Of a stretch of 10,221 bases of DNA, positions 5,955 through 10,221 are shown piece by piece. Every line of letters starts with the position of its first letter. The first letter of the stretch is position 1. The stretch spans positions 1 through 10,221 of the forward strand of contig JACQPP010000092.1 of the NCBI GenBank assembly GCA_016207465.1. The letters run 5' to 3'. Position numbers and translations under genes: made by a program. This DNA comes from Methanobacteriota archaeon. GTDB lineage: Archaea > Halobacteriota > Syntropharchaeia > JACQPP01. The notes below the pieces were generated by a model. That model worked only from the letters and a program-made list of their open reading frames with translations, had not been told where the DNA came from and searched no databases.

Positions 5955-6545
5955 ATGCCCGTGGTGGGACATCGCGCCCCCGATTTCGATACTCCCGAGG
6001 GTCCCCTCCGCTCCCTCTGGAGGCGGGGCCCGGTGGTCCTCTTCTTCTACCGCGGCGCCTGGTGTCCCCTCTGCACCCTCCAGATGAGCGACCTCCGCCT
6101 CCATTACCGGGAGTTCGAGAAACTGGGGGCGCGGATTGTGGCGGTCTCCACCGACCCGCCGGGGGTGGCGCGGGCCTACAAGGCGATGATGCGCCTCCCC
6201 TTCACCGTCGTCTCCGACCCCGGGCGCGAGGCCATCGAGGCCTACGGGGCCACCGAGGGGACCAACATCATTGACCGGATTGACCGGGCCATCCACCCGG
6301 CGGTGGGCATCCGGGACTACGCCCAGACCGCCACCTTCGTGGTGGACACCCGGGGCGCCATCCGCTACGCGCGGGTCGGGGCGGACCCCTTCGACCGCCC
6401 GGCGGCCACCCAGCTCCTCAACGTCCTGCGCGGGCTCGGGCAGGCGGAGAAGCGCGCCCGCTCCTCTTCTGCTGCCGGACGACCCAGGCGGCCAGGGCCC
6501 GCAAAGCGCGCCCGCGGTGGCTCACCTCGTTCTTCTCGGCGGTAG
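5955..6545 (+). CDS. Peroxiredoxin of the AhpC/TSA superfamily with a CPLC active site
   Basis: A thiol peroxidase-like protein of 196 residues with a thioredoxin fold. APDFDTPEG (8-16) starts the family's N-terminal strand; FFYRGAWCPLC (30-40) is the active-site loop; IVAVSTDPP (61-69), PFTVVSDPG (82-90) and TATFVVDTRG (125-134) are the conserved strands and turns. Aligned with the classical FYP..FT..C loop, Cys40 takes the peroxidatic position and Cys37 replaces the Thr, giving a thioredoxin-like CxxC. This matches the RGxWCPxC subfamily of AhpC/TSA proteins, whose substrates are less clear than those of 2-Cys enzymes. The conserved domain ends near residue 161; the final 35 residues are a basic, Arg/Ser/Pro-rich tail encoded antisense to the C-terminus of the convergent pyrophosphatase. 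Expected to be cytoplasmic and to reduce peroxides. Confidence 0.92.
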   Translation: MPVVGHRAPDFDTPEGPLRSLWRRGPVVLFFYRGAWCPLCTLQMSDLRLHYREFEKLGARIVAVSTDPPGVARAYKAMMRLPFTVVSDPGREAIEAYGATEGTNIIDRIDRAIHPAVGIRDYAQTATFVVDTRGAIRYARVGADPFDRPAATQLLNVLRGLGQAEKRARSSSAAGRPRRPGPAKRARGGSPRSSRR

Positions 6546-7041
6546 CCATCTCTGCGAACGCCTTTTTTCCCGCCTGGAATATGGGGTCGTAGCCGAATCC
6601 CCCGCGGCCCCGGCCCTCCCGGGCGATGCGGCCCCGGCACTCTCCCCGGAAGACCAGGGGCTCCCCCTTGGGGGCGCAGAGGGCCACTGCGCTCCGGAAC
6701 ACCGCGCGGCGGTTCTTCTCGCCGTCGAGGAGGCGGAGGACCCCCGGGTTCCCCAGGGTCCGGAACACATAGGCCGAATAGACACCGGGGAATCCCCGGA
6801 GAGCCTCGATGAAGAGGCCGGAGTCCTCCACCATCACCGGCCGGCCGACCAGCCCGGCGGCGTATCGGGCCCCGAAGCGGGCCACGGTCTCCAGGTCGTC
6901 GGCCTGCAACTCGGGGTATCCCATCTCCACCCACTCCAGCCGGAGGAGGGGGCGGAGTGCCCTCCCCGCCTCCTTGAATTTGCCCGGGTTCGTGGTGACG
7001 AAGGCGAGCCGGGAGCCCGGCCGCAGGTCGAGGGGGCCCAT
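6418..7041 (-). CDS. XTP/dITP pyrophosphatase (HAM1/RdgB family)
   Basis: This house-cleaning enzyme hydrolyses non-canonical purine triphosphates (dITP, XTP) to monophosphates and pyrophosphate, preventing their entry into DNA and RNA. The 207 residues show all the family landmarks: TTNPGKFKE (16-24), VEDSGLFIEAL (71-81) followed by GFPGVYSAYV, the GFGYDPIF loop (148-155), and EKNEVSHRGRAL (169-180). The conserved domain ends near residue 187; the remaining tail is Arg/Ala/Pro-rich and is encoded where the convergent peroxiredoxin gene also codes. The ATG at 7041 lies 1 nt after the stop of the BFN-domain gene, so it is the third gene of an operon with the Lon-like protease. The N-terminal eight residues precede the first strand, and no better start is visible. 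Confidence 0.95.
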   Translation of the reverse strand: MGPLDLRPGSRLAFVTTNPGKFKEAGRALRPLLRLEWVEMGYPELQADDLETVARFGARYAAGLVGRPVMVEDSGLFIEALRGFPGVYSAYVFRTLGNPGVLRLLDGEKNRRAVFRSAVALCAPKGEPLVFRGECRGRIAREGRGRGGFGYDPIFQAGKKAFAEMATAEKNEVSHRGRALRALAAWVVRQQKRSGRASPPARARAGR

Positions 7042-7042
7042 A

Positions 7043-7591
7043 CTAACAGATTTTCTCGCCCAACTGGTCCATCATGGCCTGGGTCATGTAGACCGGGGCC
7101 CCGAGGCGCACCGCGAGGGCGATGGCGTCGCTGGGCTTCGAGTCGAGGCTGAGAATCCGGCTCCCCTGGAGCAGGAGGATGCGGGCATAGTAGGCCCCCT
7201 GCTCCCGATCAAATCTCTCCACCTTCACGAAGAGCACCTGGATGCCGTAGCCCTCCACCACCTCCTTGAGCACATCGTGGGCATTGGGCCTCCCCTGGAT
7301 GACCCGGTCGAGCCCCGAGGAGATAGAGTCCACCTGGCTCTGGAGGGTCACCATGGAGGCCTGGCGGCACCCCGAGGTGAGGACGATGGTAGAGGAGGAG
7401 ACGCTAACGTTGACTCGCAGCAGCCCCTGGAGGGACAATTCGGGGACCCGCGACGCATCCGGGACCCCCTGCACCCCAAGGAGGCCCCCGGAGGCCGCCG
7501 GGGCCACCGGAGACCAGAGGCCCCCCGCAGCCAGGACCCCCAGGAGGACCAGGGCCCCGAGGAGCGCCCCCAGGACGAACCCCCGCATCAT
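7043..7591 (-). CDS. Membrane-anchored bifunctional nuclease (BFN/DUF151) domain protein
   Basis: 182 residues from the ATG at 7591; an ATG at 7588 and one at 7603 are in frame. GAGGGG (7597-7602) favours 7591 or 7588. Residues 4-23 form a hydrophobic signal-anchor, followed by an Ala/Gly-rich linker. From about residue 50 comes a BFN domain: GLDRVIQGRPNAHDVL (93-108), an LFVKVERF strand, YYARILL, and the signature DSKPSDAIALAVRLGAPVY (150-168). Plant and bacterial BFN proteins have been reported to cleave RNA and DNA; in most prokaryotes the role is unknown. The anchor places the domain outside the cytoplasm, which is unusual for a nuclease acting on cellular nucleic acids. It starts 1 nt after the protease stop and ends 1 nt before the pyrophosphatase start, a very compact operon. 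Confidence 0.88.
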   Translation of the reverse strand: MMRGFVLGALLGALVLLGVLAAGGLWSPVAPAASGGLLGVQGVPDASRVPELSLQGLLRVNVSVSSSTIVLTSGCRQASMVTLQSQVDSISSGLDRVIQGRPNAHDVLKEVVEGYGIQVLFVKVERFDREQGAYYARILLLQGSRILSLDSKPSDAIALAVRLGAPVYMTQAMMDQLGEKIC

Positions 7592-7592
7592 G

Positions 7593-8351
7593 CTACCCCT
7601 CATAGAAGTAGCGGAGGGCATCGGCCACGTCCTTCACCTCCACCACCCGGATGCCCGTGATGTCCCCCAGGTCCCGGCTCCGGGGGACGAAGTCCACCCG
7701 GCACACCTCGTAGTCCCCCTGGGCCTCGCATGTGCGGTTGCTCCCCGTCACCGAGGCGCGGGAGTTCTGCCCCGGGGGCACCAGGAACAGGGTGGCGTTC
7801 TCCTCGCGGGCCGCCCGGGCCTTCGAGGGGATGGAGCCCACCACACCGACGGCCCCCTTCTCGTCCACCGAGCCCGTAATCATCACCCCGGGGTTCAGGG
7901 GGCGGTTCTCCAGGGCCGCCGCCGCCGCCACCGCCATGGCGGCCCCCGCGCTGGGTCCCTCCACCACCTCCGCCGGGGCCAGAAGCGAGAAGATGATGTC
8001 CACCCCGGAGAGGTTGCTCCGCGTCAGGTTCGCCGCCACCTGGGCCGCGATGCGCGCCGAATTCTGCGTCTGCAACCCGGGGAACACATCGTTGATTTTC
8101 ACCAGCACATCCCCCACCCCCGGCCGCACCCGCGCCGAGAGCCGCGCCACCACCCCCGACCCCCGATTGTCCACCGCCGGAACCTTCATCGCCACCAGCC
8201 GCTCCCCCGGCAACGCCTCCACCACCGCCTCCCGCTGCACCCCCGGGGCCACCGGCCCCGGCCGGGCCACCTGGAGCCCCACCAGAAAACCCACCACCAG
8301 AGTCAGCCCGAGGACCACCGCAAAGACCAGCACCAGACGCTTCGAGACCAT
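7593..8351 (-). CDS. Membrane-anchored Lon-like S16 serine protease without ATPase domain
   Basis: 252 residues from the ATG at 8351. Residues 6-27 form a single hydrophobic anchor. The S16 proteolytic domain follows, with Ser134 in EGPSAG and Lys177 in GSIPSKARAA as the Ser-Lys dyad; their separation of 43 residues is that of classical Lon. TGSVDEKGAVGVVG (159-172) is the conserved strand before the Lys. No AAA+ domain is encoded, so unlike archaeal LonB it should cut without ATP-driven unfolding. The anchor and two cysteines near the C-terminus (208, 217) suggest an extracytoplasmic domain with a possible disulfide. It heads the operon with the BFN protein and the XTP pyrophosphatase. The start is not certain: a strong GGAGG (8384-8388) serves only an out-of-frame ATG (8376), while the ATG at 8351 has only a weak GGTGGT upstream; it was chosen because the anchor follows at once. 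Confidence 0.92.
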   Translation of the reverse strand: MVSKRLVLVFAVVLGLTLVVGFLVGLQVARPGPVAPGVQREAVVEALPGERLVAMKVPAVDNRGSGVVARLSARVRPGVGDVLVKINDVFPGLQTQNSARIAAQVAANLTRSNLSGVDIIFSLLAPAEVVEGPSAGAAMAVAAAAALENRPLNPGVMITGSVDEKGAVGVVGSIPSKARAAREENATLFLVPPGQNSRASVTGSNRTCEAQGDYEVCRVDFVPRSRDLGDITGIRVVEVKDVADALRYFYEG

Positions 8352-8407
8352 CAAGACCACCCGCTCGCAGACCCATGCCTCTTCCTCCAACCTACGCGCG
8401 CCCAACC

Positions 8408-8413
8408 CATAAA
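8408..8413 (-). promoter_or_regulatory. TATA-like box upstream of the Lon-like operon
   Basis: TTTATG on the minus strand (within TTCTTTATGGG) is the AT-rich element between tRNA-Gln and the protease gene. It predicts a transcription start near 8384 and a leader of about 30 nt before the ATG at 8351. It directly follows the T-rich end of the tRNA-Gln unit, so read-through is an alternative. Confidence 0.4.
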
Positions 8414-8420
8414 GAATTCC

Positions 8421-8433
8421 AAGAAAGAAAAAG
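8421..8433 (-). terminator. T-rich terminator after tRNA-Gln
   Basis: The minus-strand transcript reads CTTTTTCTTTCTT immediately after the discriminator base of the tRNA. Archaeal RNA polymerase terminates on such T-rich stretches without a hairpin. Confidence 0.6.
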
Positions 8434-8583
8434 TAGCCCCGGCCGGAGTCGAACCGGCGTCGCCGGCTTTCTACGCCTGCGGGTCCATATCCCCGGTGCT
8501 TCGGACTTCGTCCGAAGCCCGGCGGCTCCTTCGGACCCGCCGGCTCCAAAGGCCAGCAGGATTGACCACTACCCCACGGGGCT
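8434..8583 (-). tRNA. tRNA-Gln (anticodon TTG) with a 77-nt intron
   Basis: The acceptor stem AGCCCCG (8577-8583) pairs with CGGGGCT (8435-8441), with discriminator A at 8434 and no encoded CCA. The D arm is GGGT...ATCC; the anticodon stem CTGGC/GCCGG carries the loop CTTTGGA after splicing, anticodon TTG. The T arm is GCCGG-TTCGACT-CCGGC (8442-8458). Exon 1 is 8546-8583 (38 nt) and exon 2 is 8434-8468 (35 nt), giving a 73-nt mature tRNA. The intron lies between positions 37 and 38, the canonical archaeal site. The sequence pattern (AGCCCCG...AGTGGTCAATCC) is typical of archaeal tRNA-Gln, which in archaea is charged through Glu-tRNA-Gln amidation. Confidence in identity and splice sites is high because both helices and both bulges are consistent. 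Confidence 0.95.
8469..8545 (-). other. tRNA-Gln intron with bulge-helix-bulge splice motif
   Basis: On the minus strand, exon/intron bulges GG|A and AA|A are cut after the second base, flanking a 4-bp central helix CUUU/GUAG (C-G, U-A, U-U mismatch, U-G). The inner helix is long: GCC then GCGGGTCC pairs with GGACCCGC then GGC, with one G-A mismatch. The intron core forms a second perfect hairpin, GCTTCGGAC/GTCCGAAGC (8498-8506 with 8510-8518). No reading frame or homing endonuclease is present. The intron 5' end repeats AGCCGGCG, which also occurs at the start of exon 2. Confidence 0.88.
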
Positions 8584-8598
8584 ATCGTAGCGAGTTTA

Positions 8599-8606
8599 CT
8601 ATTAAG
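8599..8606 (-). promoter_or_regulatory. TATA-like box upstream of tRNA-Gln
   Basis: CTTAATAG on the minus strand (continuing into TAAAC) lies 16-23 bp before the tRNA 5' end. It is the best TATA match here, but the spacing is a few bases short of the usual 25-27, so transcription would start at or very near the mature 5' end. Confidence 0.4.
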
Positions 8607-8622
8607 TGCTGGTTCTGCCGAT

Positions 8623-8641
8623 GCCGATTTTGAAAATCGGC
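8623..8641. repeat. Perfect 9-bp palindrome upstream of tRNA-Gln
   Basis: GCCGATTTT-G-AAAATCGGC: 9-bp arms with a single central base. It sits 17 bp upstream of the tRNA-Gln TATA-like box and in the gene-poor 8584-8833 stretch. Its shape suits a dimeric DNA-binding protein better than a terminator hairpin, since no T-run follows on either strand beyond the arms. Confidence 0.6.
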
Positions 8642-8727
8642 CTTTGGCCTTCAAACCCCTCTGGCGGGCTTGGAACGACTTTGGGGCTCCGGACGCTGGT
8701 TTTCATCGTTGTCTCCGTTGGCTTTGA

Positions 8728-8746
8728 GGCGGAAGGGCGTTCCGCC
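8728..8746. repeat. 7-bp inverted repeat upstream of a lipoprotein promoter
   Basis: GGCGGAA and TTCCGCC flank a GGGCG centre, ending 22 bp before the TATA box at 8769. It is a possible operator or activator site for the lipoprotein gene, or an RNA hairpin if transcription starts further upstream. Confidence 0.4.
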
Positions 8747-8768
8747 GCGTAAAATCAGGATGCCGTTG

Positions 8769-8774
8769 TATAAA
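8769..8774 (+). promoter_or_regulatory. TATA box for the first lipoprotein gene
   Basis: TATAAA (within GTTGTATAAAG) is the clearest TATA box in the window. It predicts a start near 8796-8800. That would give an almost leaderless message for the in-frame ATG at 8804, or a leader of about 35 nt for the preferred ATG at 8834. Confidence 0.65.
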
Positions 8775-8833
8775 GAATCTTCTGGAGAACGAAGGCAACC
8801 CTTATGTTCCCGCTTGACGTTCTCTGGGTGGGT

Positions 8834-9217
8834 ATGGGGAAGCTATCCATCCTCGCTCTTGCCGTTGCTGCGGCTGTGCTTGTCAGTGGATGCACCGGGG
8901 CTCCAACTTGGAGTCTCCACGACGTCAGTCATGATAAGTTCACAGTCACCTATGATAAGTACAACCTCGCCTGGGGTGAAAGTCCAGGCGACAACAAGGG
9001 GATTGATCTTGCAGAAGTGAGAATTCTGAAAGACGGTGTGAGAGTCGAGCCTAAGGGCGGTTGGAGTTCCAAATCGTTTAAGGAGGGTCAGTCTACCGTC
9101 GTGACCTTCGAACCGAACACATGGAAAAGCACAGACGATATCAAGGTGGAGTTTGTTAGCGGGAACTTGGTGTACCACCACGCGATAATCACGCCTGCAA
9201 AGCCCCGTAGTGGATAA
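8834..9217 (+). CDS. Predicted small lipoprotein, function unknown
   Basis: 127 residues from the ATG at 8834. MGK is followed by a hydrophobic core (residues 4-17) and the lipobox VSGC with Cys20, a standard lipoprotein signal. The mature part, about 107 residues, is polar and beta-rich, with alternating hydrophobic strands (FTVTYDKYNLAW, AEVRILKDGVRV, STVVTFEP, DIKVEFVSG, YHHAIITP), suggesting a small beta-sandwich domain exposed on the outer face of the membrane. No enzymatic motif is seen. An in-frame ATG at 8804 would add ten residues and be leaderless from the TATA box at 8769; 8834 is preferred because it puts the positive residue and hydrophobic core at the usual distance from the N-terminus. 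Third positions are much less G/C-rich than in neighbouring genes, suggesting recent acquisition or weak selection. Confidence 0.75.
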   Translation: MGKLSILALAVAAAVLVSGCTGAPTWSLHDVSHDKFTVTYDKYNLAWGESPGDNKGIDLAEVRILKDGVRVEPKGGWSSKSFKEGQSTVVTFEPNTWKSTDDIKVEFVSGNLVYHHAIITPAKPRSG

Positions 9218-9219
9218 TC

Positions 9220-9276
9220 CGGAGAGTTCTCCGCCCGGGTCGCGCTGCAATGCGGGTCGAGGAAGGAGAGTTCTCT
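9220..9276 (+). repeat. Direct repeat of GGAGAGTTCTC (11 bp) in the gap between the two lipoprotein genes
   Basis: GGAGAGTTCTC occurs at 9221-9231 and again at 9265-9275, starting 44 bp apart. The first copy is a hairpin-like CGGAGA-GT-TCTCCG (9220-9233). The remaining gap (to 9453) shows no convincing gene or TATA box; only a small GAAAA-GG-TTTTC palindrome at 9416-9427 stands 26 bp before the next start codon. Confidence 0.45.
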
Positions 9277-9453
9277 GTCCATCTCCCGGCAGGAGGGGTT
9301 CATTCAAATCATACCGTCCCCGCCCCTCTGCGGGCCTCAGCTACACCGCCACCCCCCAGGGCTGTGTCGAGAGCAGAATTTTCATTCCGCCAATCCTCTT
9401 GGTGGGGCCATAGCCGAAAAGGTTTTCTGGGCCGGGTGGACGCTTCTTCTGCC

Positions 9454-10044
9454 ATGCGGGTTCCTCTGTTGCTGGGGGTAGTCGGGGCCGTTCTCCTCGT
9501 GGCCGCCTGCACCCAGTCCCCGGCTCCCGCCGGGTCGCAGGCAGGTTTGCCGGCGGAGCCGATCCCATCGGTGGCTGCGGCCTCGCCTGTCCCATTGGTT
9601 TCGCCATCTCCCGCGGTCACTCCGGCTCCCGCCCCGGCGGCGGGGGTTCCCACGCCCACTCCTGCACCCACATCTCCACCCTCTCCCTCGCCCGCCGCGG
9701 TCAAGCCCCTCTCCCCCCTGGAGCAGAAACTGGTGGGCACGTGGGGCCGCTACCACCGCCAGAGTGAGAGTTACAAGCAGTTCGTTTTCAATGCGGACCG
9801 GACCGCCTGTTTCCTGGAGATTTCGCGCAAGTCGAACCGGCGGGAGGACGAGAGGCCATATCCCCACTGGGAGCTGGACGAGAAAAATCCCATCGGGAGC
9901 AATGTCTATGCCATTGTGATTGAGGGCCACGGGCGCCTCGACCAGTTCCACTACACGGGGAAGGACAGCGACGACAGAATCTGGCAGGGCGGCTTCGAGA
10001 ACCTGGTCATGGGGCGCGCGGCCCCGGAGAAATGCCTGAAGTGA
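9454..10044 (+). CDS. Predicted lipoprotein with Pro/Ala-rich stalk and small C-terminal domain
   Basis: 196 residues from the ATG at 9454. The signal is short: MRVP, a hydrophobic core (5-16) and the lipobox VAAC with Cys19. Residues about 21-85 are a low-complexity stalk of Pro, Ala, Ser and Thr, including runs like TPAPAPAAG and PTPTPAPTSPPSPSP, probably extended and possibly glycosylated, holding the C-terminal domain off the membrane. The domain (about 86-196) begins SPLEQKLVGTWGRY, a start reminiscent of lipocalin-like or 'KLVGTW' beta-barrel domains, and continues with FVFNADRTACF. Cys119 and Cys194 could pair. Function unknown. The frame is open further upstream (to an ATG at 9250), but those residues are low-complexity and the signal peptide fixes the start at 9454. 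Confidence 0.82.
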   Translation: MRVPLLLGVVGAVLLVAACTQSPAPAGSQAGLPAEPIPSVAAASPVPLVSPSPAVTPAPAPAAGVPTPTPAPTSPPSPSPAAVKPLSPLEQKLVGTWGRYHRQSESYKQFVFNADRTACFLEISRKSNRREDERPYPHWELDEKNPIGSNVYAIVIEGHGRLDQFHYTGKDSDDRIWQGGFENLVMGRAAPEKCLK

Positions 10045-10089
10045 TGATGCGAGAGTTTTTCTACCCTGCCGGGACACATGAGAACCCGG

Positions 10090-10164
10090 GCTCCGGTAGT
10101 GTAGTTCGGTCAATCATTGGGGACTCTCAATCCCCAGACACGGGTTCGAATCCCGTCCGGAGCA
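10090..10164 (+). tRNA. tRNA-Glu (anticodon CTC)
   Basis: The acceptor stem GCTCCGG (10090-10096) pairs with CCGGAGC (10157-10163), discriminator A at 10164, no encoded CCA. The anticodon stem GGGGA/TCCCC (10119-10123 with 10131-10135) closes the loop CTCTCAA, anticodon CTC at 10126-10128, reading GAG. The T arm is ACGGG-TTCGAAT-CCCGT (10140-10156). GCTCCGGTAGTGTAG is the typical 5' part of archaeal tRNA-Glu. No intron. A weak AT-rich block (TTTTTCTAC, 10056-10064) lies at TATA distance. Confidence 0.96.
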
Positions 10165-10165
10165 C

Positions 10166-10200
10166 ATCCCTCTTTTATCTCTGTCTTAATTAGATTCTTT
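10166..10200 (+). terminator. T-rich termination region after tRNA-Glu
   Basis: Directly after the tRNA the sequence turns T-rich (CTCTTTTATCTCTGTCTTAATTAGATTCTTTT), as expected for archaeal hairpin-free termination. Confidence 0.55.
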
Positions 10201-10211
10201 TGTGAAGAATG

Positions 10212-10221
10212 TTTTTTATAA
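10212..10221 (+). promoter_or_regulatory. TATA-like sequence at the window edge
   Basis: TTTTTTATAA ends the window. It may be a TATA box for a gene to the right, or part of the AT-rich spacer after tRNA-Glu. Confidence 0.3.

Noticed and set aside
7600..8376. 258-codon frame starting at ATG 8376 with a good GGAGG
   Set aside because: Its product is almost all Gly, Ala and Pro and is the shifted reading of the Lon-like gene; the ribosome site itself is kept as a finding.
8498..8518. Hairpin GCTTCGGAC/GTCCGAAGC as an independent terminator or repeat
   Set aside because: It lies wholly inside the tRNA-Gln intron and is explained as intron structure.
8352..8654. Upstream extension of the Lon-like frame through tRNA-Gln
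   Set aside because: It would translate the tRNA gene and its intron; the anchor segment right after ATG 8351 gives a sensible start.
9250..9453. 68-codon N-terminal extension of the second lipoprotein
   Set aside because: Low-complexity, and it would bury the signal peptide and lipobox inside the protein.
1..10221. CRISPR arrays, rRNA genes, complete insertion sequences, toxin-antitoxin or restriction genes
   Set aside because: Looked for and not seen: no regularly spaced repeats, no full transposase, no matching protein motifs.

Overview
The window looks like chromosomal DNA of a GC-rich archaeon, most likely a euryarchaeon of the Thermoplasmatota type. The evidence is a CTP-dependent riboflavin kinase fused to a winged-helix regulator (an archaeal arrangement), a tRNA-Gln gene with a bulge-helix-bulge intron, tRNA genes without an encoded CCA end, TATA-type promoters set close to start codons, and an S16 Lon-like protease with a membrane anchor in place of an ATPase domain. 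The exact lineage is inference from gene content and base composition. Most coding sequence is strongly biased to G or C at third positions. Two stretches, about 640-915 and about 8585-9215, are visibly richer in A and T.

Layout. 1-462 (+) is the 3' part of a GHSLGG lipase-type hydrolase that starts outside the window. 432-913 (-) holds two small unassigned reading frames in a partly AT-rich stretch; a perfect 11-bp inverted repeat between them covers the ribosome site of the downstream one. 929-2277 (-) is the riboflavin operon rbkR-ribB, joined by a GTGA stop/start overlap. It diverges from 2342-3864 (+), a Yip1-like multi-pass membrane protein followed 2 nt later by a membrane-attached PHP phosphoesterase. 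3902-4831 (+) is a BtuF-like corrinoid-binding domain protein without a signal peptide. 4893-5897 (+) is a UbiA-family prenyltransferase with a good TATA box. 5955-6545 (+) is a peroxiredoxin with a CxxC centre, whose 3' end overlaps by 128 bp the convergent XTP/dITP pyrophosphatase (6418-7041, -). That gene ends a tight three-gene operon that begins with a membrane-anchored Lon-like protease (7593-8351) and a membrane-anchored bifunctional-nuclease-domain protein (7043-7591). 8434-8583 (-) is intron-containing tRNA-Gln(UUG). 8834-9217 and 9454-10044 (+) are two unrelated predicted lipoproteins, and 10090-10164 (+) is tRNA-Glu(CUC).

Functional picture. RbkR makes FMN and probably senses it, controlling itself and DHBP synthase. 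The protease and BFN-domain protein probably act on the outer face of the membrane, while the co-transcribed ITPase-type enzyme cleans the nucleotide pool in the cytoplasm. The region between the two tRNA genes carries cell-surface lipoproteins and several small palindromes and looks like the most variable part. No CRISPR array, complete insertion sequence, rRNA gene or obvious new defence system was found. The most unusual items are the hairpin-gated pair of small frames at 432-913, the Gln-for-His change in RibB, the protease/BFN/ITPase operon, and the large convergent overlap.
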